Assembly: GCA_041913045.1 (NCBI GenBank) | Contig: JAYSGB010000034.1 | Location: forward strand, 1-45,591 | From: CAMLOF01 sp041913045 | GTDB taxonomy: Bacteria > Pseudomonadota > Gammaproteobacteria > Burkholderiales > Burkholderiaceae_C | Direction: 5' to 3' | Length of the DNA: 45,591 nt | The notes under the pieces: generated by a model | What the model was told of the DNA's origin: nothing | The model's database searches: none | What the model saw: the letters and a program-made list of their open reading frames with translations, nothing else | Program-made: the position numbers and the translations under genes | In this document: piece after piece, positions 15,194 to 23,208 of the stretch | How positions within the stretch are numbered: the first letter of the stretch is position 1 | Layout: the number at the start of each line of letters is the position of its first letter

Positions 15194-15801
15194 GAAGAGG
15201 CTCCAGGCAGTTGAACATCCAGTTGCGCATCGGGCGCACTGGTCGTGGTGTCGGGCGGTTCCTGCAGCCACTTGGCGTGCTCAGCCGCGCCCGCATGCGG
15301 GGGAATGTCGATGTCGGCGTGTACGCGCAGCAGGTCATCCAGTTCTTCCATGCCAAAGTCCGGCGTCAGCTCGATAGGGCTGCCTTCGAAGGTCATTTCA
15401 AGGGCCGTCAAGCCGCTTTGAAAGAACAGTTCGTCGTCCACCATGGCGCCGTTGGTCAGGTTCCACGAACAGTCGCCCAGGCGGCGGCCATGGATGGCAC
15501 GCGTGGCCAGCACCATCAGATGATCCACGCCCACGTCAATGCCATCGCCCTTGCGGGCAGGGGCATGGCCTGCCACGTTGCGCGCCACGGCCGCCACCAC
15601 AAAGGTGGGGGTCAGGCAGTCGTCGCGCACCAGGAAGCGGCCGGGCACCACGTACAGGGCCGGGGCATCCACCGCATAACGTTTGATCAGGTCGGCCAGA
15701 GGCACCTGGGGTAAGGTGTCCATCGTGCGCACCAGGCGCTGGATATCGCGGTGCGTGCGCAGCGCGGCCAGCAGGGCGTTTTCTTGGGCGGCCAGCATCA
15801 C
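15190..15801 (-). CDS. Tail terminator/connector protein, DUF1834 (Mu gp37-like)
   Basis: The 203-aa protein fits DUF1834, the Mu gp37 family placed between the gpG-like protein and the small gp38. Typical parts are LIKRYAVDAPALYVVPGRF and FVVAAVARNVAGH, then GVDHLMVLATRAIHGRRLG. Proteins in this slot close the tail or join it to the head. It overlaps the neighbouring genes at both ends by 4 bp. Confidence 0.82.
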   Translation of the reverse strand: MMLAAQENALLAALRTHRDIQRLVRTMDTLPQVPLADLIKRYAVDAPALYVVPGRFLVRDDCLTPTFVVAAVARNVAGHAPARKGDGIDVGVDHLMVLATRAIHGRRLGDCSWNLTNGAMVDDELFFQSGLTALEMTFEGSPIELTPDFGMEELDDLLRVHADIDIPPHAGAAEHAKWLQEPPDTTTSAPDAQLDVQLPGASS

Positions 15802-16391
15802 TCGCCCCCTCGCCGTTGCGCGGCCTGGTCAATGACCTGGACCGTCAGGCGCTCCATCTCGCGGCCATCGGCTTCGTTCACGCCCAGGAACGGCCGGGCG
15901 GGCATCTTGATGCTGTGGGCCGCCACTGTGTAGCGGCGCTCCACAGCGCGCTTGTGGTGGACGCGTGCGAACACCGACAGGTTGGCGTTTTTTTTCTGGC
16001 GCAGCAAGGCCCCACCTGCGTCGGTGCGCAGGCGCAACCAGGACGAATAGGCAGCGCGTTTGATCTCGCCGCCAAACTGATGGATGGCGGCGTATTTGAC
16101 GTTGGTGCCCCATTCGGCGCCATCCCGGTCGGCCGTGCTGGTGATGCTGCGCAACAGCCGCGCCTTCAAGACCAGCGTCTTGCTGCCCGTGGCGCGCGCC
16201 CGATGGCTAGGTTGCCAGGGTTGCCCATCCGGCCCCACCTGGCGGTTGAAACGCAACCGGGTGCTGGCCTCGCCGTAGTTGGCAATGGCCTGGAAGATCG
16301 GGCGCGGGCTGTAGCCCAGCTGCTTCATGCGGTCCAGGCCGCCCTGCAGGCCAGGCAGGCCAGTGGCGTTGGCGGTCATCTGCACAGTCAT
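15798..16391 (-). CDS. Virion morphogenesis protein (Mu gpG-like)
   Basis: This 197-aa protein belongs to the phage virion morphogenesis (Phage_tail_S) family: GLDRMKQLGYSPRPIFQAIA, TRLRFNRQVGPDGQPWQPS, then TADRDGAEWGTNVKYAAIHQ and PARPFLGVNEADG at the end. Mu gpG has roles at the head-tail joint. I start at the ATG at 16391, which overlaps the previous stop by one base (TGATG). Confidence 0.88.
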   Translation of the reverse strand: MTVQMTANATGLPGLQGGLDRMKQLGYSPRPIFQAIANYGEASTRLRFNRQVGPDGQPWQPSHRARATGSKTLVLKARLLRSITSTADRDGAEWGTNVKYAAIHQFGGEIKRAAYSSWLRLRTDAGGALLRQKKNANLSVFARVHHKRAVERRYTVAAHSIKMPARPFLGVNEADGREMERLTVQVIDQAAQRRGGE

Positions 16392-16897
16392 CAGATAAAC
16401 CCCTTTGCCGAACTGCGCTCCCACACCCGCGCGCTGGTGGTCAGCTCCGGTGCCGAACTGGTGGACGGCTGGCCACCTGTGGCGTCATCAGCCCCCAGGG
16501 ACACACGGCCCGCTGCCACGTCGGCCAGCATCTTGATGCAGGCGTCGTAACGCTGCTTGATCACCTCGGTGACCTGGTCGTCGTACAAGAAGTACCTGGC
16601 CAGGTCGCAAGCCACCCGCTGCAGCACCGGCGGGACCGGGGCCAGCGGCAGGCTGTAACGGCTGCTCACGTAGCTGTTGATGGTGTCGTCGGCGTCCTTC
16701 AGGGCGCGGCCGATCACGATCAGCGCCACGCCCGCACGCGCCACCTCGTCGGCGGTCCAGGCCGACAGGTCGCCATTGCTGGCCACGGCGGTCAGCAGGT
16801 CGGCGCTCACCAGGCGTGGGATGCCACGGTCAGCGCGCTGCGCGATCTCGGCAGCATCGAAGCGGGTGAGCAGTTCGGTGGTGGTGGCGTAGGTCAT
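16391..16897 (-). CDS. Head-tail connector, DUF1320 (Mu gp36-like)
   Basis: The 168-aa protein starts MTYATTTELLTRFDAAEIAQ and has the DUF1320 pattern ALIVIGRALKDADDTINSYV, SSRYSLPLAPVPPVLQRVAC and YDDQVTEVIKQRYDACIKML. Members are gp36-type adaptors below the portal. The ATG at 16897 is used because the family begins there. It precedes gpG as in Mu. Confidence 0.87.
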   Translation of the reverse strand: MTYATTTELLTRFDAAEIAQRADRGIPRLVSADLLTAVASNGDLSAWTADEVARAGVALIVIGRALKDADDTINSYVSSRYSLPLAPVPPVLQRVACDLARYFLYDDQVTEVIKQRYDACIKMLADVAAGRVSLGADDATGGQPSTSSAPELTTSARVWERSSAKGFI

Positions 16898-16966
16898 GAT
16901 GGTGCTTTCTTGAATGGGCCGCACGCGGCCCATTGAGGAAAACGCCGGGAGTCCCCCGGCATGCGA

Positions 16967-17203
16967 TCACTTGGCCTCTTCGGCCAGCGTCTCCTCGGCG
17001 TCGATCTCCACGTCCTGGCAGACCAGCTTGGGCTCGCCGCGCAATTGGGCGAGCTGTTCTTTGCTCAGTTCGGACAGGGGGATGACGGTGGCCTCGCCAG
17101 TGAAGACGCGGCCCGCACGGCGGAAGCTGTCGGCGCGGGCGATCACCTTGATCGCCGGAACCTTGCCCGCCTTGGTGGCAGGGGCTTTGGGGTTGGTTGC
17201 CAT
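16967..17203 (-). CDS. Mu gp35-like (HI1506-related) protein
   Basis: The 78-aa product has a basic, Lys/Ala-rich N-terminus and a core PAIKVIARADSFRRAGRVFT then LSELSKEQLAQLRGEPKLV. This is the gp35/HI1506-related family found directly after the capsid gene in Mu-like phages. It resembles the FluMu N-like wing seen in head-completion proteins; role not established. Confidence 0.8.
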   Translation of the reverse strand: MATNPKAPATKAGKVPAIKVIARADSFRRAGRVFTGEATVIPLSELSKEQLAQLRGEPKLVCQDVEIDAEETLAEEAK

Positions 17204-17246
17204 GGGCTTGAACTCCTGGGGTCAGTGGGGATGGGTCAGGCAGGCG

Positions 17247-18296
17247 TCAGGCCAGCCACGGAGCCACAACCACGCGAGCGGTGTTGCGGTAGGTGTTGGT
17301 GGCACCGTTGGCCAGGCGTTCGGCCTGGATCACGTCCAGCGCGGCCTTTTCCAGGCTGGGTGGCACCAGGAGCACGTTGGGCGTCACGTTCAACGGTTTT
17401 CCGTTGTCGCCCTTGAAGCTCATCATGGCCGTGCGAGCTGCGGCGTAGCCAGTCACATCCAGCGCCTGCTTGCTGGCGTAGGCCAATTGCCACAACCCGT
17501 AACCCACGTTCAAACGGCCGTCTACACCGTAGACGAACTCTTTCTTGTCGAACACGTTGTCGTCGGTCATGCTGGTCTTGGCCGTGAACGCATAGTCCCT
17601 GCGCATTTGCAGGATGAAGGGCTTGATCGCCTTCGTCGTATCCAGCAGATACCAGGCTGTACCGGCGCCACCGCCGTGATTGCTCACGCTGACGGGTGCC
17701 TCGTTCGGGCCAACCGGGTGGTCGGTATCGAAGAAGTACTGGCCGTCGTAGCAGGTGGCGGTGAAGCCACTGGCAATCAGGGCGAACACCAGCTCGTCCG
17801 GATGCAGGGCCGAGTCCTGACCCAGTTGGGTCATGAGCGGGGAATAGACGCCGTACTGGTCGTCCTCAATTGCCTCGCGCGGCACGGCCACCGTGTTCTC
17901 GAACGTCTTGTTCTTGATGCTGTAGTCGTGCAGCTTGAGGTTTTGGTAGACCCGCTCGCCCAGCCATTCGCGAAAGCGCGTGGTCGCACCCAGCCAGGCG
18001 TACTTTTCCTCGCCGGTGGTGGACGGCACCTTCATGGCCACCTCCTGCCACATCGGCTTGACGAAGCCAATGCCGTTCTTAAAGGCGGCGTTGAAGGCCT
18101 GGCTCAACAGCGTAAGGTTGGCCCGGTTGACGACCAGGCCACCGAAGCCCAGCATTGCCAGGTTGTCCGGCAAAGTGTCCGGCGGCATCAGTGCCAGCGT
18201 GGCACCGACCTCAGGGTGGAAGCCAGCGGCCACTGCAGCCACCGTGGCGAAGGCGGCCAACATGGCCACGCCCAGCAGTTTGAAAGTCCGTTTCAT
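17247..18296 (-). CDS. Major capsid protein (Mu gpT-like) with a signal-peptide-like N-terminus
   Basis: This 349-aa protein is a Mu head-subunit (gpT) homologue: VNRANLTLLSQAFNAAFKNG aligns with the Mu T start, followed by GEEKYAWLGATTRFREWLGE and the HK97-fold body, with KPLNVTPNVLLVPPSLEKAA near the end. Unlike Mu T it has about 48 extra N-terminal residues that begin MKRTFKLLGVAMLAAFATVA, look like a Sec signal, and are supported by GGAG about 10 nt before the ATG. The extension may be cut by the phage protease as a scaffold-like peptide, or it may contact the membrane. Neither is shown. Confidence 0.9.
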   Translation of the reverse strand: MKRTFKLLGVAMLAAFATVAAVAAGFHPEVGATLALMPPDTLPDNLAMLGFGGLVVNRANLTLLSQAFNAAFKNGIGFVKPMWQEVAMKVPSTTGEEKYAWLGATTRFREWLGERVYQNLKLHDYSIKNKTFENTVAVPREAIEDDQYGVYSPLMTQLGQDSALHPDELVFALIASGFTATCYDGQYFFDTDHPVGPNEAPVSVSNHGGGAGTAWYLLDTTKAIKPFILQMRRDYAFTAKTSMTDDNVFDKKEFVYGVDGRLNVGYGLWQLAYASKQALDVTGYAAARTAMMSFKGDNGKPLNVTPNVLLVPPSLEKAALDVIQAERLANGATNTYRNTARVVVAPWLA

Positions 18297-18334
18297 GTGA
18301 GTTTTCTCCAGGATCAGAGGGTTGGGGTTGCGGC

Positions 18335-18751
18335 TCAGTTGAACTCGATCCAGACGCCGCTGGCGTCCACGTCGCGCACCTTGCCTGCCACGCTGCGGGT
18401 GTTGGTTCCGCTGGTCTTGGCCACGGTCTGGTCGTCGACGATGTAGCAGTCGGCGCCCACGTCGGCCAGGGTGATCAGGTCACCCGCAGCGCTGTTGGCG
18501 AAGCGGAACCAGCCGTCGCGGCGGTAGGCCACGTTGATGGCACCGGCAGCACCAGCGGTGTTGTCGGCCGTCTCGTCGGCCACGCCGACGCCGCGCAGCG
18601 TGGTGGCGGTGGCGCCTTTGGTCAGGTAGGCGGCACCGGTCTGCGCACAGACGATGGCACCAGCCAGGATCTTGGTGGCGGCGGCCACCGGGCCTACGGC
18701 CTGGTCGCCATTGCGGCGCGGGGTGTCGCGCTCGGCGGTCAATGCGGTCAT
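18335..18751 (-). CDS. Head decoration/capsid cement protein
   Basis: The 138-aa product begins MTALTAERDTPRRNGDQAVG and has GPVAAATKILAGAIVCAQTG, then VGVADETADNTAGAAGAINV. This is a DUF2190-type capsid cement protein, small beta-rich spikes that stabilise the head shell. It lies between the protease/scaffold and the capsid, as is usual. Low charge and many Ala/Gly/Thr fit an outer-shell protein. Confidence 0.82.
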   Translation of the reverse strand: MTALTAERDTPRRNGDQAVGPVAAATKILAGAIVCAQTGAAYLTKGATATTLRGVGVADETADNTAGAAGAINVAYRRDGWFRFANSAAGDLITLADVGADCYIVDDQTVAKTSGTNTRSVAGKVRDVDASGVWIEFN

Positions 18752-18789
18752 TGGCGTGTTCTCCGTTCAGTTGGGTGGGGTTGCGCAGG

Positions 18790-19899
18790 TCAGACGGCGG
18801 CCACGGCCGCGCCCTTGAACTGCTCGGGTGTCAGGCCCATGGCCTTGCAGATGGCCAGTTCGGCTTCGCCGAGCTGCCCGCTGCCGCCTTGTTCCTGGTC
18901 CGGGGTCTTGCCCTGGGTCTGGCTGGCACCGGCCAGAGCCGGGTTGGCCGGAGTGGCAGCGATCAGGCTCTTGAGCTGGGCGATGTCGCTCTTGCCCACG
19001 GCACGCCACACGTCCTCGGCCGCCGGAGTGACCTTGCCCTCGGCCTTGGCCTGGGTGATGAGGTCTTCCACCTGGCGCTCGACGTTGGTGGCCTTCAACT
19101 GCACCAGTTCGGTATTGAGCTGGTTGAACTTGTCGATGGACACAAAGCGGGCCGGGTCGGGAGTTGCGGCCTTGAGGGCCACCACCTCTTGGTTGAGGGT
19201 GTTGGCCTGTGCGGCCTGGCCCTTGAGCGCGGTCAGCGCTGCAACGGCCTCCTGCTCGGTGGCGCTCTCGGTCAGACCGAGCGCGGTGAGCAAAGCTTTC
19301 AGCAAAGGATTCATGGGGTCATGCTCCGAGGTGCCGCCCGAAGAAGGGGCCGGGGCGGTTTCGGCCAGAAAACGGTCTCGCAGCGCAGCCAGCGCCACTT
19401 CATCCATCCCATCCAGGGCGGGCGTGTTGGTCAGGGCGGCGCAGATCAGCTTGAGCACGGCCCCAGTCGTCTTGTCGTAGAGGAACACCGTGCTCAGGTA
19501 GCGGTATTCCTTGTTGCGGATGAACTCGGCGGCGCGCGGGGTCCACTCCACGTCCGTGGCGAACAGGCCAACGCCCGGGCGGAACTCCAGACCAGCGGCA
19601 CTGAACCAGCCAGAGGCCGGTGCAGGCTGGCCGTTTTTCTCGGCCCCCTGGGTCTGGTGCTCGTAGTCGATGACGAATTTGTTGGACCTGCGGCGGGCCG
19701 TGGCGATCACTGCGGCAGCGATGGACTCATCCAGGTGCCAAGCAATCGCTTCCACCGGGCGCCCATCCTCAGCACGAAACGCTCCGGCCGGGAGCAACTG
19801 GACGGCGCCATCGGGCGCGGCCGTGACGTCGAACGTCAGCGCGGCCAGAGCGGTCTGGCCGGAGGTGGACAACTTGGAAGCGGTGGAAGCTCGTGGCAT
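18790..19899 (-). CDS. Head maturation protease with nested scaffold (Mu gpI/gpZ-like)
   Basis: This 369-aa protein is the Mu-type prohead protease. The N-terminal half has VEAIAWHLDESIAAAVIATA, NKFVIDYEHQTQGAEKNGQP (the E-H pair is the conserved catalytic region) and LSTVFLYDKTTGAVLKLI. From about residue 190 it is a coiled, Gln/Glu/Ala-rich scaffold. An in-frame ATG at codon 195 (MNPLLKALLTALG) has GGAG about nine bases upstream, so a separate scaffold (gpZ) is likely made from the 3' part. Upstream, 19900-20111 is non-coding. Confidence 0.87.
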   Translation of the reverse strand: MPRASTASKLSTSGQTALAALTFDVTAAPDGAVQLLPAGAFRAEDGRPVEAIAWHLDESIAAAVIATARRRSNKFVIDYEHQTQGAEKNGQPAPASGWFSAAGLEFRPGVGLFATDVEWTPRAAEFIRNKEYRYLSTVFLYDKTTGAVLKLICAALTNTPALDGMDEVALAALRDRFLAETAPAPSSGGTSEHDPMNPLLKALLTALGLTESATEQEAVAALTALKGQAAQANTLNQEVVALKAATPDPARFVSIDKFNQLNTELVQLKATNVERQVEDLITQAKAEGKVTPAAEDVWRAVGKSDIAQLKSLIAATPANPALAGASQTQGKTPDQEQGGSGQLGEAELAICKAMGLTPEQFKGAAVAAV

Positions 19900-20111
19900 G
19901 CCTCCACTGTCGGGCTTTGGCCACGCTGGATCGACTAATCCGCTTTAGCGCGTTAACATGTGTGAGCCAGCGGCGGCGGAGGTTCCGGAAAACCGCAGGC
20001 GGATGCGTTGACTGCCCCCGAGCAGCTCATGCCATGTGGGAGTGCCGGTGCGCGCCTGGAGTCAGGCCCGAGCCGGGATTGCGTCCCACCCGCCGCCCGC
20101 CTGGTATCCCC
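19900..20111. other. Intergenic gap of 212 bp between head genes
   Basis: I find no gene, terminator or repeat of note here. It is one of the longest gaps in the late operon and would suit a processing site or weak promoter, but none is recognisable. Confidence 0.4.
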
Positions 20112-21407
20112 TCACACCTCGCCCTCAATCACCACGAACCGCCTGCCGCGCAGGTTGGCCAGGTTGTCCACCTGGGCATGGCGCACGGCATTGGTCTTGG
20201 CATTGCGGCCCAGCACGAAGTTGGGGTGCACGGCCACCCGGTAGAGTGTGCCATCTTCCGCCAGCAGCACGTACAGCAGGTTCTCTTTCTTGGTGTCCCA
20301 CAGCACGGCCAGCGCCTGGCGCATCAGCACAGGCAAGGCACGCACCATTTCCAGCGGCAGGGCCAGACCGGGCTTGCGTTCATCGGCCAGCAGGTGGCGC
20401 ACGTCGCGCCCGTCCACCGACAGGGCGGCGCTTTGCAAGCCGCCGTCCACCAGGTCGCTCAGGCGGGCCACCACGGTCGGGCTTACTACCCCAATCACCT
20501 GGCGCCCGCCCAGGCCCACGGCACTGGCCCCCAGTTGCGCCTGGCGCTGCCGCGCCACCCAGTCGGCAAAACCGGTGGACACCTGGTGCCACACATGGTC
20601 TGGCGTTTCCTGCAGCACGCTCGCCCCCAGGCGTGCACCGGCCGCCTCGGTCTTGGCCATCAGCATCTGGGCCAGGTTCGCCTGGCGCCCGCCGTGCGGG
20701 TAGTGGAAGGCCGGGTCCACACCCTGGGGCACGGTCATCACCTCGCCGGTGCGCTTGTTCACCACCTGGCGCATCACCTCGGGCGGCGCTGTTCCTTCGC
20801 GGTAGCCCTCGCGCTCCATCATGCGCCGTGTCAGCTGGATCACCGTGCACTTGCAGCCCCAGGCCTTCACTGGCATGTGGGCCTGCCACCATGGATCGTC
20901 GGCGCGCAGCACCAGGCCGTCCCAGGCGCGGTGCTGCTCGCGGGGGTGCACCGAGTTGGCACCGTCGTACATCAGAAAGGGAAACAGCCCCCGGTTGGCC
21001 TCTATGCGCTGGCTCTGCCCCTCGCTGTACGCAGTGGCCAGGTTGGTGTCGAAGATCACCTGCAGGCGGCGCGGGCTGCCCAGTTGCACCTGGCGGGTTT
21101 CGCCGGTCACCGGGTCCAGCATGTCCTGCTTGCCCCACCAGCCCCGGGCCACCAGTCGGGGCTTCAAAGCGTCTTTAAAGGCCTGGAAGGTGGTGCCGTC
21201 GGCCAGGGCCGTGTCAACGGCCGCGCGGATCTCGGTCAGCAGATCCACCTGCATGGCCTTGGCCACGGTGAACGCCGCCTGGTGCTCGCGCTGCCAAACG
21301 TCCCGATAATCAAAACCAACCCGGTAACCCTTCTGCCGGAAGTAGGCAATGGCCTCGTCAGGCTGGGTGGCCGCCAGGACGGGGGATAAGTCGATCTTTC
21401 TGGGCAT
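20112..21407 (-). CDS. Minor head protein (Mu gpF-like) with C-terminal PBECR-like nuclease domain
   Basis: The 431-aa protein begins MPRKIDLSPVLAATQPDEAI and has the Phage_Mu_F head-morphogenesis domain: LQVIFDTNLATAYSEGQSQR, LMYDGANSVHPREQHRAWDG and AWGCKCTVIQLTRRMMEREG. From about residue 305 a second domain follows, with VDGRDVRHLLADERK, ALPVLMRQALAVLWDTKK and NAKTNAVRHAQVDNLANLRG. This resembles the PBECR group of barnase/EndoU/colicin/RelE-type nuclease domains that phages fuse to head proteins. Such domains may be injected and cut host RNA. GGAGG lies before the ATG. The fold call for the tail is from pattern only. Confidence 0.85.
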   Translation of the reverse strand: MPRKIDLSPVLAATQPDEAIAYFRQKGYRVGFDYRDVWQREHQAAFTVAKAMQVDLLTEIRAAVDTALADGTTFQAFKDALKPRLVARGWWGKQDMLDPVTGETRQVQLGSPRRLQVIFDTNLATAYSEGQSQRIEANRGLFPFLMYDGANSVHPREQHRAWDGLVLRADDPWWQAHMPVKAWGCKCTVIQLTRRMMEREGYREGTAPPEVMRQVVNKRTGEVMTVPQGVDPAFHYPHGGRQANLAQMLMAKTEAAGARLGASVLQETPDHVWHQVSTGFADWVARQRQAQLGASAVGLGGRQVIGVVSPTVVARLSDLVDGGLQSAALSVDGRDVRHLLADERKPGLALPLEMVRALPVLMRQALAVLWDTKKENLLYVLLAEDGTLYRVAVHPNFVLGRNAKTNAVRHAQVDNLANLRGRRFVVIEGEV

Positions 21408-21562
21408 TTACCCCTCCAGTCCGCCGCCAGCCCGGTGGGCCAGTCCAACCCCGGCAAGCCAAATCCCCAGGAACCCGATTTCTGACCTTTTAACAGCCGC
21501 GATCGGGCGCCGCCCTATACCTGGGGTGCCACTCGCCCGAAAAAACGCCCAGCGGCCCGATT

Positions 21563-23194
21563 TCACACGCCCCCCGCATGACGCTGGCGGTCCTCAAGGG
21601 TCCGCAGGTTCAGGCGGCCCCAGACGGCACTGGCAAACTGGCCGCGCGCCAGCATCTCGGCCAGGCGGCTGGGGTCGATTTGCGCCAGGCCTTCCTCCAG
21701 GGCGATCTGGAATTCTTCGAAGCTACTGGCGGACTGCACGGCATCCAGCACGGGCTGCACCATCTGGCCCATGCTGTCTTCCCAGCCGCCCAGCATGTCA
21801 TCTGCCAGGGCGTCCAGCTCGTCCAGGCTGTCGGCCGACGTGCCTGCGCGCAGGCTGGCCAGTCCCGTGCCGGGTGGCACCGCTTGGCGGGCAGCAGCCT
21901 GGCCACGGGGCGGCAGCTCATCAACCGCACTACCTTCGGCCTTCGGGGCGGCACCCAGCACAGCCTCACCCTTCGCGGGCAGTGGAATCTTCAACTTGCC
22001 ATGCGCCCACGACACCGGCACCTGCATGCCCACGCCCACCAGCTTGGGCATGGCGTCGCTGTAGAGCTGCAGGTCTTCGGGCTCCTGGGTGTCGAACACC
22101 AGGCGCGGGCAGCGGGCCATGTCGGACAGCCCCTTGTTCACCGCCAGGATGGGGTAGACCAATTGCCGCGTCAGGGTGGACGCCAGTTGCCTGGCGTCGG
22201 ACCGCTTGAGGTCGTGCCGCAACTCGTTGTGCACGTTGCCCAGTGCCTGGGTGCCGTGCTGGCCCTCGCCGCTGGTCAGCGTGCCGCCCAGCACCGCCTT
22301 GCTCATGGACTGCTCCATCAGCCCGATCATGGAGTCGAACGCCTTGTTGTCGCCCTTGGCCGCTTCCTTGAAGTCGATGGCCATGCCCTCGGGGATGATC
22401 GCCGCAGCATCGTGCCCAATGCCCACCACGGCGCGTAGCAATGCGGCCTTGTCCTTGTCGGTAGCGCTGGGGTTGTAGGTGCCCAGGCGCAGCGGCAGGC
22501 CGTACACCTCCAGGAACTCGGCCAGATCGCGCACCGCGTAGTTCTTGAACAGGAAGGGCCAGGCCAGCACGCGGAACAGCCCGGCGCGGGCAATGTAGCC
22601 GCTGCGCGCGCGGTGCGTGTGCAGCACCCAGCCAAAGGGCCACAGCTCGGCGCCGTCGGTAGAGTTGTCGCGCAGGCGCAGCTGGTTACGGCTCAACCCG
22701 GGCGTGGTGGGCGTTTTGAACCAGGCCTGCGGGCGGTGCTCGGCGTTCACCGGCACCAGGTCGCGGCCTTCCTGCCGCCAGGTCAACTCCAGGGCAGCAA
22801 AGCCGTGGCCAATGGCGTCCGACTGGTCAAACAGCACATCTTCAAAGTCACCCAGCGCGCCCAGCATGTCCTGGGCGTAGGCGGCCAGGCTCTTCTCCTG
22901 GGCCGTCGCGCCCTTGGGCGGCTCTATGGTCCAGTCCAGGCTTTGCAGTACGCCGCGACGCGTCTGCATCACGCTGTACAGGTGGGCGTCCTTCTCCTCC
23001 ATGTCCAGGAACAGTTCGTGCTGCGCGGTCATGTCGCCCTGTTCGGCGTCCTGCAGGATTTTGGCCAGACGCGCGGGCGTCAGGCCCCGGCTTGGGTGGT
23101 TCTCGTATTCCTGGTGCAGGTGGGCAATGCGCGATGTCTGCGGCTCTTGCAACTGCTCGCGCTCGAAGGGGCGGCCAAAGGCATCAAGGATCAT
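21563..23194 (-). CDS. Portal protein, DUF935 (Mu gp29-like)
   Basis: The 543-aa protein is the dodecameric channel of the head. It starts MILDAFGRPFEREQLQEPQT (ATG at 23194) and has LTPARLAKILQDAEQGDMTA, MEEKDAHLYSVMQTRRGVLQ, RSGYIARAGLFRVLAWPFLF and RPRLVFDTQEPEDLQL-type motifs of DUF935. The frame is open upstream to 24133, but that part is antisense noise over the terminase. It follows the terminase by 14 bp. The C-terminal ~130 residues are Ala/Asp-rich and end in a helical tail (FASAVWGRLNLRTLEDRQRH). Confidence 0.9.
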   Translation of the reverse strand: MILDAFGRPFEREQLQEPQTSRIAHLHQEYENHPSRGLTPARLAKILQDAEQGDMTAQHELFLDMEEKDAHLYSVMQTRRGVLQSLDWTIEPPKGATAQEKSLAAYAQDMLGALGDFEDVLFDQSDAIGHGFAALELTWRQEGRDLVPVNAEHRPQAWFKTPTTPGLSRNQLRLRDNSTDGAELWPFGWVLHTHRARSGYIARAGLFRVLAWPFLFKNYAVRDLAEFLEVYGLPLRLGTYNPSATDKDKAALLRAVVGIGHDAAAIIPEGMAIDFKEAAKGDNKAFDSMIGLMEQSMSKAVLGGTLTSGEGQHGTQALGNVHNELRHDLKRSDARQLASTLTRQLVYPILAVNKGLSDMARCPRLVFDTQEPEDLQLYSDAMPKLVGVGMQVPVSWAHGKLKIPLPAKGEAVLGAAPKAEGSAVDELPPRGQAAARQAVPPGTGLASLRAGTSADSLDELDALADDMLGGWEDSMGQMVQPVLDAVQSASSFEEFQIALEEGLAQIDPSRLAEMLARGQFASAVWGRLNLRTLEDRQRHAGGV

Positions 23195-23208
23195 GGTGAA
23201 CTCTCTAT

